A DNA stretch of 64,000 bases from Adiantum capillus-veneris (Eukaryota; Streptophyta; Polypodiopsida; Polypodiales; Pteridaceae), in NCBI GenBank assembly GCA_014529385.2, contig CM043964.1, positions 130,292,920 to 130,356,919 on the forward strand. Reading direction: 5' to 3'. Below, piece after piece: positions 1-12,381 of the stretch. Each line of letters begins with the position of its first letter. The stretch's first letter is position 1. The notes beneath the pieces are model-generated. The model saw only the letters and a list, made by a program, of their open reading frames with translations. It did not search any database and had not been told where the DNA came from. The position numbers and the translations under genes were made by a program.

Positions 1-904
1 CCACTCTGGCACTTGCTCACAAAGGAGAGTTAGCCAAATTCTCTTCTGAAGGTGCTGAACTGACCAACTACTTACGCAAATTATATGGTCTCATCTATGG
101 GTGTGTTTCAACTCCTTCAATTTCAAGATAAACAGTATCCAACGGTTTATTTTGTAGGGACCCCTTGGCCTAGATGCTATCAAAGCCTTTCAGAAAGATA
201 TGTGCTGTCTCATCCTTACATGTGGTTTTGACTCCGTCTAGGGAGGTGTAGGACTTACTAACATCCTTTTATGTAACAGGAGGTAACTCCAAAGTATAGA
301 TTGACTGCATGTATGAGCACTGTCCACTGACCATGAAGAAATAGCGGCAATTAATTCCAAACTCTGTAAGGTCAAGAAACATGTATATGTGGCCAACTTC
401 AAGGCTAAATTGCCTCATAAAACTCGTCTCCGGCCTTATCTCATAAGAGCTTGCAAAGCTAAAGGGGCTCCAAATGTTTTTTTCTGTTGTAAATGAAACC
501 ATCTTTGAATATATGAGTAGCTTCACATTTCTGATTATTTATCTTTGAAAGTATTTTAGTTGGGTGACATCTATAATATGTGAGATACCCATGCATCACC
601 TACATACGATGCCAATGCTAACTAAAAGTTGTGTCGTTTCCATGGGTGCAGGTGAGGGTTACCTTCTCAACTATGGTTTTCAAAGTTCCTTGGCTTGAAG
701 ATGGCGGACTTATATATCTTCAGGCTCTTGATTCTCTTGTACTTGTGTATAAAGTCTGTTATGTACTATGAATGGGAATTACACCACCTTTTCATTGACA
801 TAATTTCTAGTGTCTTTTGTAATTTGAAAGGATTCTCTAGTGTTTATGCTATATTGTTACTGGAACACACACACAATTAGTTTCTAAATCTCTGTGGTTG
901 ATGA
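1..904. other. Stretch without a recognisable gene
   Basis: No reading frame here shows a family motif. The frames are short and peppered with stops. Base composition is typical of the rest of the window. It may be decayed coding or transposon DNA, but I cannot name it. Confidence 0.5.
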
Positions 905-1590
905 ATATCCTGAAAGAGTCACCGATTTTGCATTTAGAGAGCGATAACAAATCCATTGAAAATCGAGGGAAGAAGCATGATAAGGGCACACGAAGTTCTT
1001 TATGGGTTTCCTGTTGGAATTTCATGCAAGATATATCCAAAATGCCTATGTCAAGGTGACAGTGTGCTATTCTTAGCGGGTGCAAAGAGTAGGCCTCTCT
1101 TTAGATGCAATCACTTATGTTTGCACCTTGAAGGCATGTAGCATGGGGGCAGAATTCACATTGCGATTTCTAGTCAAGGGTTGATGGAGAAAGATTTTGT
1201 GCTTGGTAGTGCTTTGTCCAATGTGTATGCCAAATGTAGTGCCCTCACAAAAGCGTGAGAAGTTCTTGATGGGCATGCACTCTTGAATGTCATCACTTTG
1301 ATTGACTTTCACATCTGTATGAGAGTTCATGACGATATTCCTAGTCAGGGTATGTTTGAGTAGATGTCGTGCTTGGCATTGTTGTGATCAATATGTATGC
1401 CAAATGTGGTGTCCTCACATGAAAATTTCTTGAAGGACATCCTTTCTGAGAATTAATGTGAGATTGTTGGTCAGGGTTTGTTGGCGAAAGATGTTGTGCT
1501 TGGTGGTGCGCTCACGAAAGCACATAAAGTTTTTGACGGGAATTCTCTCTAGAATGTCATTACTTGGAACACATTATAGCAAAACAGGGT
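905..1590 (+). pseudogene. Decayed PPR protein gene fragment
   Basis: Family role: pentatricopeptide repeat proteins bind organelle RNA and direct editing, splicing or stability. What is seen: pieces of PLS-type PPR repeats in shifting frames. Around 1100-1140 the frame reads DAITYVCTLKACSMG. Around 1160-1290 it reads SQGLMEKDFVLGSALS, VYAKCSALTKA, a stop, then EVLDG. Around 1489-1575 it reads AKDVVLGGALTKAHKVFDG, a stop, then NVITWN. The last piece lacks the expected middle of a repeat (a VDMYAKCG-like stretch), so a short deletion is likely. Several frameshifts and stops rule out function. The wording closely resembles the repeated PPR modules that are abundant in ferns and lycophytes. No start, transit peptide or C-terminal E/DYW domain is left. 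The 1310-1450 stretch holds another weak copy (SICMPN-like in another frame). Confidence 0.7.
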
Positions 1591-2369
1591 GTTTAGCACC
1601 ACAAAACAAGCTTAGGGACCTAGTTTCACCCAATTTGGAACATCCTTGTCTTAGATAACCTCCCAAAGAAGTTGACAACAGCCAAGAAAAAATTAGGAGG
1701 GATAGACCTCCCAAGAGGTGTCAAAATCACAAAGGGGTGAATAGAGCATATCAAGGAGAGTTTAAACTTGAAGTTTGGGCCAATTTTGAGCTTACAGACA
1801 TCATACGCGTATGAAATCTCCAGGCATAAATAGGGGCCATATTGAGATTTTAGCTAGCCAAAAGCCTTCCTTGTGACCCTAGGATCCCATCTATCCTTTC
1901 ATATCAATGCATAGAGGGAATCAAGTCGTTATTTACATTTTTCTGGTTGAGATTAACTCTCTAGCTATACCGACCAACAATGTAGAGCACTTAAGTGAGA
2001 ATCACTAGTTTGACAGAGAATTGCAGAGTCAAAGTTTTGTACAGATAGCTAGAACTGTAGGACCTTGCAAGTTGATGATCATTTTGGAGTGAAAAGTACT
2101 TTAAAAGTTGAGAAAACGGTTGGAAAGCAAATCAAAGCAAAGAGCAGCTACAAGCAGACTTCTAAGGTAAGAGTTTTGGGTTGATAGTTGTGTGTGTGAA
2201 AGATTTGATGACTTTGAGATTTGGTAAATGTCTTCAAAGAGTGGTAGAAGATCAAGTTAGCTTAGTGTCAATACAAGAGAGTCTAAACCAAGCAAGGATA
2301 GGTCTACTAGCACCAGTCATAGAAGAGGGTAGTGATACTGACACCTCTTCCAAAGGATCATATTAGTGG
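1591..2369 (+). other. Probable leader region of Gypsy fragment A
   Basis: No gene motif is visible. A 61-codon frame (2181-2366) ends just before the ATG of the gag fragment at 2370. The stretch is most simply the untranslated leader, or a remnant of an LTR, of the Gypsy fragment that follows. I could not find the matching LTR in this window. Confidence 0.35.
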
Positions 2370-4225
2370 ATGGCTAACCAACAACTTGGAGGTTTTCAAC
2401 AGTAAGGGACTATGGGGGGTAGCACCTCCCAAAAAACCTTAAACATACCAAAATACATGGCAATCTTCCTAAAGGGAAAAAATACCCATGGAGCTCTAAT
2501 GTATGATGATTTTCAAGGACGTCGATGCATCTGTATTGAGGAATGGCCAGCAAGAGGATTGGTAGTAATCATGGTAATCGATGATGGTGATACGTTTCAC
2601 GATAAGGAGGGAAACCACTATCTTATTGTCAAAGACCCAAAAAATTACAATCGGTATGGAGACAATGTAGCAAAAGGGAAGATGGTTATGGAGACCGAAG
2701 AATTACCTCCTAAACTCACTCTTTTCGGAGTCTTCTACATTCATGACAAGAGAGTAGAGAGAATGGCTACAATTCAAGAAAATATTGGGATTTACAAACA
2801 CAAGGAGGGAAGAGTCACCTCTTACTATCGGTGCATGGAACCCCATGTGAACGAATTAAACATAGAAAAGTCCTGTACTTGTTTCTGTATGATTTGATAA
2901 CTGCAAACCATATTATTTTTGTCGATAAGTATAAACAATAATACGAGCCAATTCACCCAGAAGATGTAGGGAGAGTGATAACACCAGAAATGATGGTGTA
3001 GGCTTTGGAAGAGAAGCAAAAGCCCATAAAAACCTCTAGCAAATCTACAAATCCCTTCTCAGATGATTATGACACCACATCGCAATCAAATAAACAACCA
3101 TTGCCCAACCCTCAAAACTCACAAGCATCGCCACTATCATTTCAAGCATGGCTCGAGCAATTTGCAACACCATACTTGAACATGAAAGGGGGTGGATATT
3201 AGACCGTGTCAAGGCTAGAAGCACCACCAACACCACCACTCCATCAGCAATACTAGGATGGGAGTAGAACGAGAATGCCAAATTCGACCAAGACTGAAGC
3301 ACCACATTGAGAACGAGAACAAGAAGAAAGATTCCGAGCTGAGGTGACCACTTGCTAGACCAATCAGGAATTATGGATTAGGAGCACCCTTAGAGGAGGA
3401 ACATGTTCAATATCCTAGGCCAAAAATGGCTCATAGAGGAGGAATGAGGGAATGATAGATCACTGGAGGATTGGACCGTCTCAAGTCCAAGAATGGGTTA
3501 ACAAGAAATATTCTAGAAATAGGGATCCAAGGGATCACGTGGCAGCATTTGTGCCTATCAATAGAGCTGAGGAGGTCCTGGACTTTCCCATGCAGCTCAA
3601 AGGATTTCGGTTAACTCTAGAGGAGGATGCCACCACCTAGTTTGATAATGTTGAGCATAGAGATTTTGAGTCAATGGAGGAGGTATTTGACAAGTTTATT
3701 GAGGAATTCTCTCAAAGAGGGATAGCTCATAGTACGGTCTTGCAAATCCATAAGTTCAAGAAGGAAGAGGGAGAAAGCAGCCTAAAGGTTGAAACGCTAC
3801 GTAAAATTCTGCCCTTTGAAAGTGCTACCAACTCAATCCCAACTCATGTTGATATTTATCCAAGGACCGAGAAATGCGAACCTTCACAAAGATTTGCATA
3901 TGAAGAAGAGATCAACTCTAAACAAGTTGACCAAGGAGGCTCTATACCTAGTAAACAATTGTGATGTCTACAAGGAAGGTGACTATAAGGATCTAGATGA
4001 TGATGATTCATCACAACATAGTGGAGCTAAGACCACAAAGTCAACACAAAAGAGTGAAACGGTTGTAAATCAAGAGAGAATTATTGAAGAAGTGCTAACA
4101 AGGATAAGCTTGTTTGCTAATCCATAGGCTAAGCAACCCAAGTGGTGTGCCATTGAGCAAAAATGGATGAATCATGCGGCTGAAGAGTGTTACTACAACA
4201 AGGGATATGTAAGAGAGTGATAGTA
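2370..4225 (+). pseudogene. Gypsy fragment A: truncated gag
   Basis: Gag of a Gypsy-type LTR retrotransposon, the structural protein of the particle that packages element RNA. The frame opens with ATG at 2370 (MANQQLGGFQQ), has a TAA at 2403-2405, then runs on in the same frame to about 2890 (161 codons from 2412) before a frameshift. Further pieces follow: a Pro/Ser-rich linker near 3005-3200, then the capsid-like core at 3452-3780 with DPRDHVAAFVPINRAEEVLD, ending in a TAG, followed by SMEEVFDKFIEEFSQRG. A second frameshift lies near 3790-3960. The piece ends with a Cys/His stretch (KWCAIEQKWMNHAAEECYY) near 4140-4185, like the region before the zinc knuckles in related gags. Protease, RT and integrase are absent. 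The N-terminal 160-residue part is not a domain I recognise. Confidence 0.6.
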
Positions 4226-4573
4226 GGACCCACCAACCTAAGTAGTACTGCCTGGGGATATTAAATATAGGAGCTTTTCATTTAGAGCTTTCTCTACAAA
4301 GTTAGAGCTTTTTGTGGGTAAAAAAATCAGATGTAACCTTTTGCACATACTAAGGTATATAGCTTTTGAACTAGGTCGATAAAGTGCATAGTAAAAAATT
4401 TGTGCTCTACATGTTTGTGACACAATTAAGGGCCATCGTAATACAACATAGATTTGATTTAAAAAAAAATAACCATATCAATGTCAATATATTGATACTG
4501 CAATGTCATATACGTAGTATTTATAAGAAAGATCGTCACAAAGTCTATGTTTATGATCCACAAGAATTTTAGT
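4226..4573. other. AT-rich spacer
   Basis: No reading frame with a known motif. AT-rich DNA between the Gypsy gag fragment and the GA-tailed tandem repeat. Confidence 0.5.
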
Positions 4574-4661
4574 ACAAAGTAAAATATTTGAATTTTTGGT
4601 ATGAGGTAAGTTGAAGTCTACTCTAGCACAACGAGTCTTTATCTTGTTCGCATTATAAGTC

Positions 4662-4710
<49 letters not shown>

Positions 4711-4804
4711 AAAGTGAAATATTTAAATTTCTTGCATGAGATAAGTTGAAGTCTACCCTGGCAACAAGTCTCTATCTTGTTTTCTCTACAAGCAATTAGA
4801 GAGA

Positions 4805-4864
<60 letters not shown>

Positions 4865-5004
4865 AAAGTGAAATCTTTGAATTTTTGGTATGAGGAAAAT
4901 TGAAGTCTACTCTAGTAATGAGTCTTTATCTTGTTCATGCTATAAGCAATTAGAGAGAATAAGAGAGACCCCCCCCCCCCCCCCCCCCCCCACACACACA
5001 CACA
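4574..5004. repeat. Three ~140-bp tandem units ending in GA or C/CA tracts
   Basis: Three diverged copies start at about 4574, 4711 and 4864. Each begins AAAGTRAAATMTTTRAATTT, continues with AAGTTGAAGTCTAC and TCTTTATCTTGTT-like segments, and ends in a simple tract. The first two tracts are (GA)n (about 4670-4709 and 4810-4861). The third is a short GA run followed by about 20 C and a (CA)n run (4970-5003). Differences in unit length come mainly from the tracts. Confidence 0.8.
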
Positions 5005-5300
5005 TGATGATTATTGAGTAGGCATTTGCTTGCATTACCCTAACCCCAATAAGAACAACAAGAACAAGATAATGACATGAGAAACACAACATTTTCCCCA
5101 TAATTGAACAACATATAGATTGAGCCTTGATTTTCAAGTCAAGGCACCATGATTGTGGATGAAAAAACCCTTGTGGGGACAAGGGAAAAACCCACAATCT
5201 CCATATGTTGCTCATTGTTGCATTAAAAAAATACTATCTCAAACAATACATAGAGTCAAGCCACAAAAATAATTGTCCACCAATGGAAGTAGCTAATCTA

Positions 5301-8300
5301 CTAGTTTTCCTCCTCAGGAGGAGGACCACAAACTTTCTTCTCTAAACACTCAGAGAAGACAAAGAAATCACCCTCTAACATTAGACAGTGACGTATCTCC
5401 TTTGTGCAAGAAAGCCCCAAACCACCACACCCGGCAAAGATGTCCATAACATGGTCGTACTCATATGTGAATGTTTCTAGCAGCCAACTGTGTTAAACAT
5501 AATAATCAAAGTTTAACGACAAGAGATTGCATAGAACTATCATGATGTGTGTCCTGATTCACAAGAGTTCATGGCTAGAAAGTTACCTGTAAAAAGTCTC
5601 AGTACGCACAGCTCCCCCTCGAATCAAATCTCCAGATAAACTTGTATAATCATTACATGAACGAGGAGGAGACTCTGTGAGGTAGCTTCTTGAGGCCGGA
5701 AAGAACTCAGGAGAAACATCCTCCCCAGCCTTTCTATCATAATGAGGTGTAATGCTTTGAGCATTCTTACGATAAAATAGACCAAGAGTGAGATCCATCA
5801 CCTGTGAAAGGAGAGAAAAAATCACTTAATAAGAAGAACTCTAAATTCATACGCAAGCTTTAGATAGAGAAGGCAACCTCACCTGCTCACCAGTCTCTGG
5901 GTGTAAATATCCCCCATCACACATCAAAGTCCACGAGCGATGGAGCTGCAAACTAAATCTATTAGCTTGCATGACAAGATCTCCCAAATGTTGTGCAAGA
6001 GACAAAGTCACCAAGAAACCCTCGTCTGCCAAGTGAACATCAACAATCTCCATGACACCAGTTGCCAAGGCAGTGGAAAAGTGGTTCCACTCAGGAACAA
6101 CTTTTACATTACCTACACAAGCAAGTTAAAATGAAAAATTACATCATAACATATATGCATTCTATAACGAGCACGAAGCCTCCCAAATGACATAAAAAAA
6201 GTTCACCTATAGTGTGATTGTGAATACCATCAACTAACATGGACGTAGGGAAGTCTGCAAAGATCAATCTTGCCACATATTGGGAGATTTCCCCCTTCAA
6301 TGCATACTCGCGCCCATCATAGATTGGTGTTTTCTTGAACCACATTTCAATACTAACACAAAACAAATGATTATGATAAGAGTACATTATGGTAATATAA
6401 CTTTTTAGAGAAATATGTAAGTCTTACCTATGCCATGCTAGGTCATCAATTGCTTCCACATCCAATAACAAAGCATCCACACATGTAATAAACTCCTCTC
6501 CTAAACATGAAAATGCAATTTTCAATTGCTTAGAATCTCAAAGAATGCTTAGAAAACCATAGGACATGTCAATAGTTAACGCAAGTAATAATTAATTAGA
6601 GTAATAAAAAGCAAATAAACAAGCAAAGAACGTCTACATGTGGTACGTTTTGTTGGCATCCGCTCATTTAGAGAACGACTCATAATAGTCTCGGAGAAGC
6701 AAGACTTTGATGCTAAGGTGGATCTTTTTGGTAGAAGAGAAGTTGGAAAGCTCTCCTCCTCAACATCAACATCTACAGGCACACATTGGGGGGGGTTTTC
6801 TATACTTTTTTTACCTTTTCTTGCACGTGAGGGTGGCTTGGTGGATGGCTCAATGTATGTAGCTTGGGGTGAGATTACACCGTCATTAGAGATGGGACTC
6901 TCTTCCAAAAAACCTTTCCATACAAAAGTTCACAAAAAAAAAAGATCAACGAAATTCTATTTTAACTAAAATATAGTACTTCATACAAGAGATTGTAGTT
7001 CACTTATGAGCATGAATCTCTTGCTCGCTCTTTGGGATAACACCTAGGGGATACTCCAACCACCATGGACAGTGAGAGCACTCCCAAGGTGTAATACCCT
7101 TTTCCAAGAGTGTTGACGAGAACATAGTATTCTCGTCCTCTTTATCTAACCATTCTTGTACATCCTCTGGCATAGACTCTATCATCTTTAGCCGCATACA
7201 ATTCAATAGCCATCTAAATGAAAATTCAATATAAAAATGAGACAATAAAATACATCATCATGAAACGAAATTAGTATTCAAGAAATCCAATACCTGTACA
7301 CAAGACGGTTGCTTGCATGCATCACTTCGGGTAAAGAGACATAATCTGAAGCACTCTTCATGTTTGCCATAACATGAGTATAAGCCAATGAAACATGTGT
7401 CTTCCTAGATGCCTTAAAGAAGGCCTCAAATGTTTTTGGCAACAAAGGACCCTCCACCTCAAACTTAGCAATAATAATTGTAGCTTCACCAAACATTCCC
7501 TGCCAATAGGTCTCTTGCCTCATGTAAGCTCTAAGTTTCTTATAGTCTGCAAAATGACCTCCTTTGGAGTCCTTAACTTTGGTCAAAATCATCATGTGAA
7601 GAAGTTATTTGCGTCTATTGAATTACAACCGTTGATCCAAAAATTAATGTTACTAATTACATTGCACATAAAAATAATAAATCAAAGTTTAAGATGAAAT
7701 AAAACATACCTCTCTATTGTGATCTTTGCGGCGCACAAGCTGTATAATTTATCACGAGTGATCCCTACCATTGTTTTGTCATGGCAATCCTTGTCAAATA
7801 GCATAGTAAAAAACTCTTCACCATGTGCAGGATTTGCAATAGAAAGGTACTTATATCCGCTATCCCTCATTTTTTCTTCTTCCTTCTTTAAAGCTTCATT
7901 CATCTTCTTTTTTAAATCCTCCCCAAGAAGACCTAAAGTTCTAAGCCTTCTCTTTTCATCAGCCAAAAAGGACTCCCATCTCCCCTTCAAAGCAAAACAA
8001 TTATTTGGCAATGTTTTCATGAGCCATTAGCAACACAACACAAACAAATCCATGACTGCACATAAGCTTCCCATGCAAGAATTCAAGGTATATTTCAAAC
8101 CATCACTCCCTCCATATCTTGCCACCGCCGCAAAAGCTTCCCACATGGGAATTCAAGGCATATTTCAAGTCAAAATTCATCCATAACTTGCCACCTATGC
8201 AAAGGCTTCCCACATGAGAATTCAAGGAATATTTCAAGCCAAAATTCACCCATAACTTGCCACCTCTGCAAAGGCTTCCCACATGGGAATTCAAGGCATA

Positions 8301-9950
8301 TTTCAAGCCAAAATTCACCCATAACTTGCCAGCTCTGCAAAGGCTTCCCACATGGGAATTCAAGGCATATTTCAAGCCAAAATGCCATCCATAACTTGCT
8401 ACCTCTGCAAAGGCTTCCCACATGGGAATTCAAAGCATATTTCAAGACAAAATTCCATCCATAACTTGCCACCTCTGCATAGGCTTCCCATGTGGGAATT
8501 TAGGGCATTATACAAATCGTAACCCAATCCATAATTTGAATAGACTTCCCACATGAAAATTAAAGGCTTATTTGAAAACATGGAGTCATGCATATCTTGT
8601 AACCTTCAACTAAGGCACCTTCAAAGTAAAGTAGTTGAAGACATACTCATTCTCAAAGTACTTGCAATTTAAATTTTTTAAAGAAATGTATTTATTATCC
8701 CAAACAAGTTGAGCATCATGACATACCTTCCAAACAAGCTGAGCAATCAAAATGCATGGCGTTGAGTACCATGGCACAATCCCTTGGTTATGTCTTGCCT
8801 CCAATTTAAGCTCAACCTCCATCCAAGATCTCTGCTCAGGAGTGAGATATTCCATTATGCTCGACTTATTTGCTATACCAAACTTCTGAAACATAAATAC
8901 TTCATGTGCCAAGTTGGGTGGAGCTGTAGCCCGCGAGATTCTAAAAGCAAGAGTTGAAGGATAATCAAATGAAAAAGCACATTACAACCAGAGAATTGAA
9001 CAACAATAATCCATATAATTCTTACTCGTTTGTTGTATCAAGACTCAAAATCAACTCTGCTTCCTTCTTTTTATCTATCTCAATAAATTCACAACGAACT
9101 TGCACATGATATTTTCATCCTCAGAGTGCTCTACAAAAGAAACATCATCCAAAATAAAATTTCAAGTGCAACAATGTATATTCAAACTCAAACACAAGAG
9201 AACAGAAGCACTTGCCTTCTTCAATTCGTCGCATCCAAGTTTTTAACCTGTGGTTACCATCCCACACAAAAAACAATTTGCCTCAAAGATCTACCCAATC
9301 ACCCACAAGATTCTTTTCAAATTCTACATTGAGTCTTTGCCATATTGGATCCCACTTCTCAATCGTGTCCTCTGTCAAATGTTTTGTTTCTCCATGTCGT
9401 CCTTTAAGTGAAACAATAAAAGAACCCATTGAAGAGACATAGCCAACCCTATCAAACGTGGATGTCAACCAAGGTGCATCCGAAATTGCACATCGAACAG
9501 CATCTCTAGCTATTAATCTACATAAGGGAACAAAAGGGGGTTCTGAATTTCTTTTGATATGAAATTGACTTATGACTTCATTCATCAACCCTAGAGACAC
9601 ATTCTCCCCAAAAACCCTGTCATGCTTTGAAAAGTCATCTTCTTCATCCTGGTTATTGTTCTTTGTGTGAGTAGTTTGTGGAGTGGGAGCAAAAGATGGA
9701 CCAACAGTATTTGGAGTGATAGCAGCGCTGTAGAAGCTCCATCTATAGACCTGTCCAAGGACCACGCTTCATCATCAGCATACACACATTGATTTCTTCT
9801 TTTCACAGACTTCTTTGGCGGACTCATTGGTAGAATCCTTGAGGAACCATCCTCAAGTGTAACTTGCCTTCCTTGAACAGTCCCAGACCGTAGAGTCATA
9901 CCCCCTGAACATTTCGCTTCTCGTTTTCTCATGGAGCGTTTAGGAGCCAT
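5301..9950 (-). CDS. Spliced gene: ParB-like segment plus amino-methyltransferase fold (5' half damaged)
   Basis: A spliced minus-strand gene. The last six exons join in frame at GT-AG borders: about 6913-6647, 6500-6428, 6352-6207, 6112-5883, 5801-5587 and 5487-5301 (stop 5303-5301). Their protein has the order of beta-class N6-adenine/N4-cytosine methyltransferases. A motif-IV-like strand (ARLIFADFPTSM) comes first, then a GFLVTLSLAQHLGDLV segment, then a C-terminal SAM-binding motif I (DHVMDIFAGCGGLGL) followed by an acidic strand end (LEGDFF). Motif IV reads DFPT where DPPY/SPPW is usual, so activity is uncertain. Upstream exons lie near 7260-7000, 7595-7300, 8020-7690 (Lys/Glu-rich), 8930-8735 and 9765-9200. 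The last contains VWDGNHRLKTW, like the DGxHR motif of ParB-type domains, just after an in-frame TGA. ATG at 9950 opens a basic N-terminus (MAPKRSMRKREAK), but a frameshift near 9740 and that TGA break it. It could be a decaying gene or one with splicing I have misread. No close named plant family is known to me. Confidence 0.55.
8067..8590. repeat. 69-70-bp minisatellite, about seven units
   Basis: Units begin with GCTTCCCACATGGGAATTCA at 8136, 8205, 8274, 8343, 8413 and 8483, a spacing of 69 or 70 bases, with weaker units at each edge. Every unit carries the near-perfect inverted repeat TTCCCA-CA-TGGGAA. The array lies in an intron of the minus-strand methyltransferase-like gene. Long open frames through it on the minus strand are a by-product of the 69-base period (a multiple of three) and are not a gene. 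Confidence 0.9.
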
Positions 9951-12130
9951 GGTAAATATATTAAATCTCTATAAAGAAAATAAATAACATAATCAAAACT
10001 TTGTTTACAATTACTAACTCTCTCTTAAAATACTGCAAGTGCAAAAAAACCATAACAAATATATAAATACCAAAGGACAAAGAAGAAGAAGAAAAGCTTG
10101 ACCTTCTGCTAAAAAATGAACATAAGATAAATACCTGATAAAAATGATCCTTCAAGATGGTTTCAAGTCATAAAAATTGCACGTCAAAACCTGTCAAAAC
10201 CAATAACCAAATAGCAACATGTCAAAACCAATAACTAGCACCAAAATTTTCTCAGTGGAACAATTCTCCATTAAGATTTTGAAGTGGACTTGAGGTACCG
10301 TATACTCATATACATACCTTGAGAAACATCAAAAGACACTAATTTGTTTTGGCCTCCAATAACTTGCAACTAAGCATGCCATGATTTTGAGTAATGGAAC
10401 GACTTTGCTAATCACCTCTTAATTATGGATTAAGTGGCTTGCAGTGCTCTTGTGGCTTAATGATTAAGCATACATTGGCCATGGCAATGGCATGATTTGA
10501 ACCCTTAATCAAAGCTTGTGCTCAAACGGCATTGCACTGCCAGAGTAAATTTTCCTTGACATTTTTATTTTAAGCAAAGTAGAGGGGGCATACGTCCTAT
10601 AACCAACGCTCAAAGCTTACAGGTGACAAATGGACGGCCAAAGTTGACAGAAATTTGAGTTTGTTGATGACAAATATATACCTAGATTGCCAAAATCCAA
10701 GAAAATTAGAGAGCAGCAGGGTGGTAGAGAGTGGAGCTTGCATGGTACTATGTGGTTCTTGAGATGGATTACTATTAAAAGTTACTGTATTTCTAAGGGC
10801 CGAGTGTATATGGAAGTTATAAATAGCTTCATAATAGGACTTAACTTTAGGCTAAATGGGTTTGGATTATTAGAACATGAAGTGCAAGTTAGAATCCCAA
10901 CCATAAGTTGGTGTAGTGGGTAGGCCGGGTGGGAGGTTCTTTTTGGTTTTCCTTTGCAATATTCCAAAGGGTAAGGAGGAGGCATCAAGGTTGTAAATAT
11001 ATTTTAGGTTTGAAATTGCAACAAGCTGGTGTTGCTGCTGGCTTGGTGAAGTAGCTACTCACTGTTGAGAGTCGAGGGCGCACTGGCACATGCGGTGATA
11101 AGGCCGATGGTACATGGTACACACTAGTGCATCTTTTATCCCTCGTAAATTCGGCACTACTGATTACAACGCTAAGAGGCGACACAAGCTCAAAGAAACA
11201 AGAGAGACCATCCATGAATGTGTCTGCATGTGCAATACTCAATTGTGTAGCACATCTACATCAAAAGAAATGGCTTGCTACATGTGTGTAGCGCTTATTG
11301 TCAAAACACTTACCTCCGTGCTCTCGTGAATAATGCATTGCATGTTGGAAATTTTGTGAGTTATGCAAATTGAAAAGTTATCTCCTTCATAGAGTTCGTA
11401 AGTGCAACCGTCCACATTGGGAGCAGCTTTTTGCAGTTGGTCTGTCGGGGCAATAAGGACAATATGTGGGAGGCGGAGTGGAGGTTGTGGCAAATGCTAA
11501 GCCAAAGGATCGGTCACACGAGTAGCTACAAGTCTTGCATGGCGACCTTCACTTGACAGTAAGCAAGAGATAAGCCATGAATGACCAGAATGGATGGAGA
11601 CAAAGCCAACTTATAGCATAACTTGTGCTCATTATTGAAGGATTGAGCTCGCTTGAAAGGAAACCAACACAAGAAGTTTTGAACAAATTATCACAATAAT
11701 TCACACATTGTGGCTTACCTCAACATCATGAGCTTCTATGAGGTCTGGGATCTGAATTCATTATGTTTGCTGTGTTTTTTTGGGTGCAAGGCGGCCACAT
11801 GTGCAGATAATTTTTTCCTGATCCGAAGACCTACAGCCTCAACTTTGCCCCATCCCAAACTATGGTGCATTTCAGTGGTGTCTAAAAGCTACTCCCACGT
11901 GCGGACGGTGCTTGGGGGATGATACATCCCAAACTACTCCCACCTGCACTTGGGTATTCTAAAACCAGTTCACCATGTACAAGGCACACCACGCCACGCC
12001 AGGGAATCTCCAGCATCTGCCGTCTTCAAAGCCAGAACAGTGCAGCAAATGGAAACGGTAAACGGAACCTACAACGTTCACCTGAGCTCGCGTAAACTGC
12101 AGCAGCGTTCTCCTGCACGATACTGAACCT
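9951..12130. other. Upstream region with no supported gene
   Basis: This is 2.2 kb upstream of the minus-strand methyltransferase-like gene. Near its start are pyrimidine- and A-rich stretches and two copies of GTCAAAACCAATAAC (about 10194 and 10229). It would hold that gene's promoter, but I cannot point to a specific TATA element with confidence. A SINE-like unit is listed separately. No protein motif was found in the short frames. Confidence 0.45.
10440..10560 (+). repeat. SINE-like tRNA-derived fragment
   Basis: An A-box-like stretch (TGGCTTAATGATTA, 10453-10466) is followed about 28 bases later by a B-box-like stretch (GATTTGAACCC, 10494-10504). This spacing and order are those of the internal Pol III promoter of tRNA-derived SINEs. 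It does not fold as an intact tRNA gene. No poly(A) or TT-rich 3' end with flanking duplications could be fixed. Confidence 0.4.
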
Positions 12131-12135
12131 CTGGC

Positions 12136-12260
12136 TATGGGTCTGACGACGACGACGTAGGGTCTGACGATGACGACGCAGACGATGCAGGGTCTGACGA
12201 TGCAGGTCTGATGATGACAACCCAGATGCAGGTCCGATGCAGGTCTGATGACGACGACGC
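12136..12260. repeat. Degenerate GACGAC/TGCAGGTCTGA minisatellite
   Basis: A GC-rich run of short imperfect units built from GGTCTGACGACGACG and GATGCAGGTCTGATG. It lies directly before two GC-rich (CGCG) inverted repeats. It holds no supported coding frame. Confidence 0.7.
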
Positions 12261-12381
12261 AGGTGTACAAGCACGCTATCTGTCCGCGCGCGCGCAGACG
12301 GACAACGAGCTCGCACCGGAGAGGGTGAAGTTTCACAAACCAAGCAGAGCTTGGGCAGAACACAGTCAAAATGCTTCTTAC

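Noticed and set aside
8067-8590. CRISPR-like spacing of repeats
   Set aside because: Units are contiguous and similar throughout with no unique spacers. The context is a plant nuclear genome.
8103-8593. Repeated-protein frames with a 23-residue period on the minus strand
   Set aside because: A by-product of a 69-base minisatellite. Shifts of one base between units break the repeat register, and it sits in an intron.
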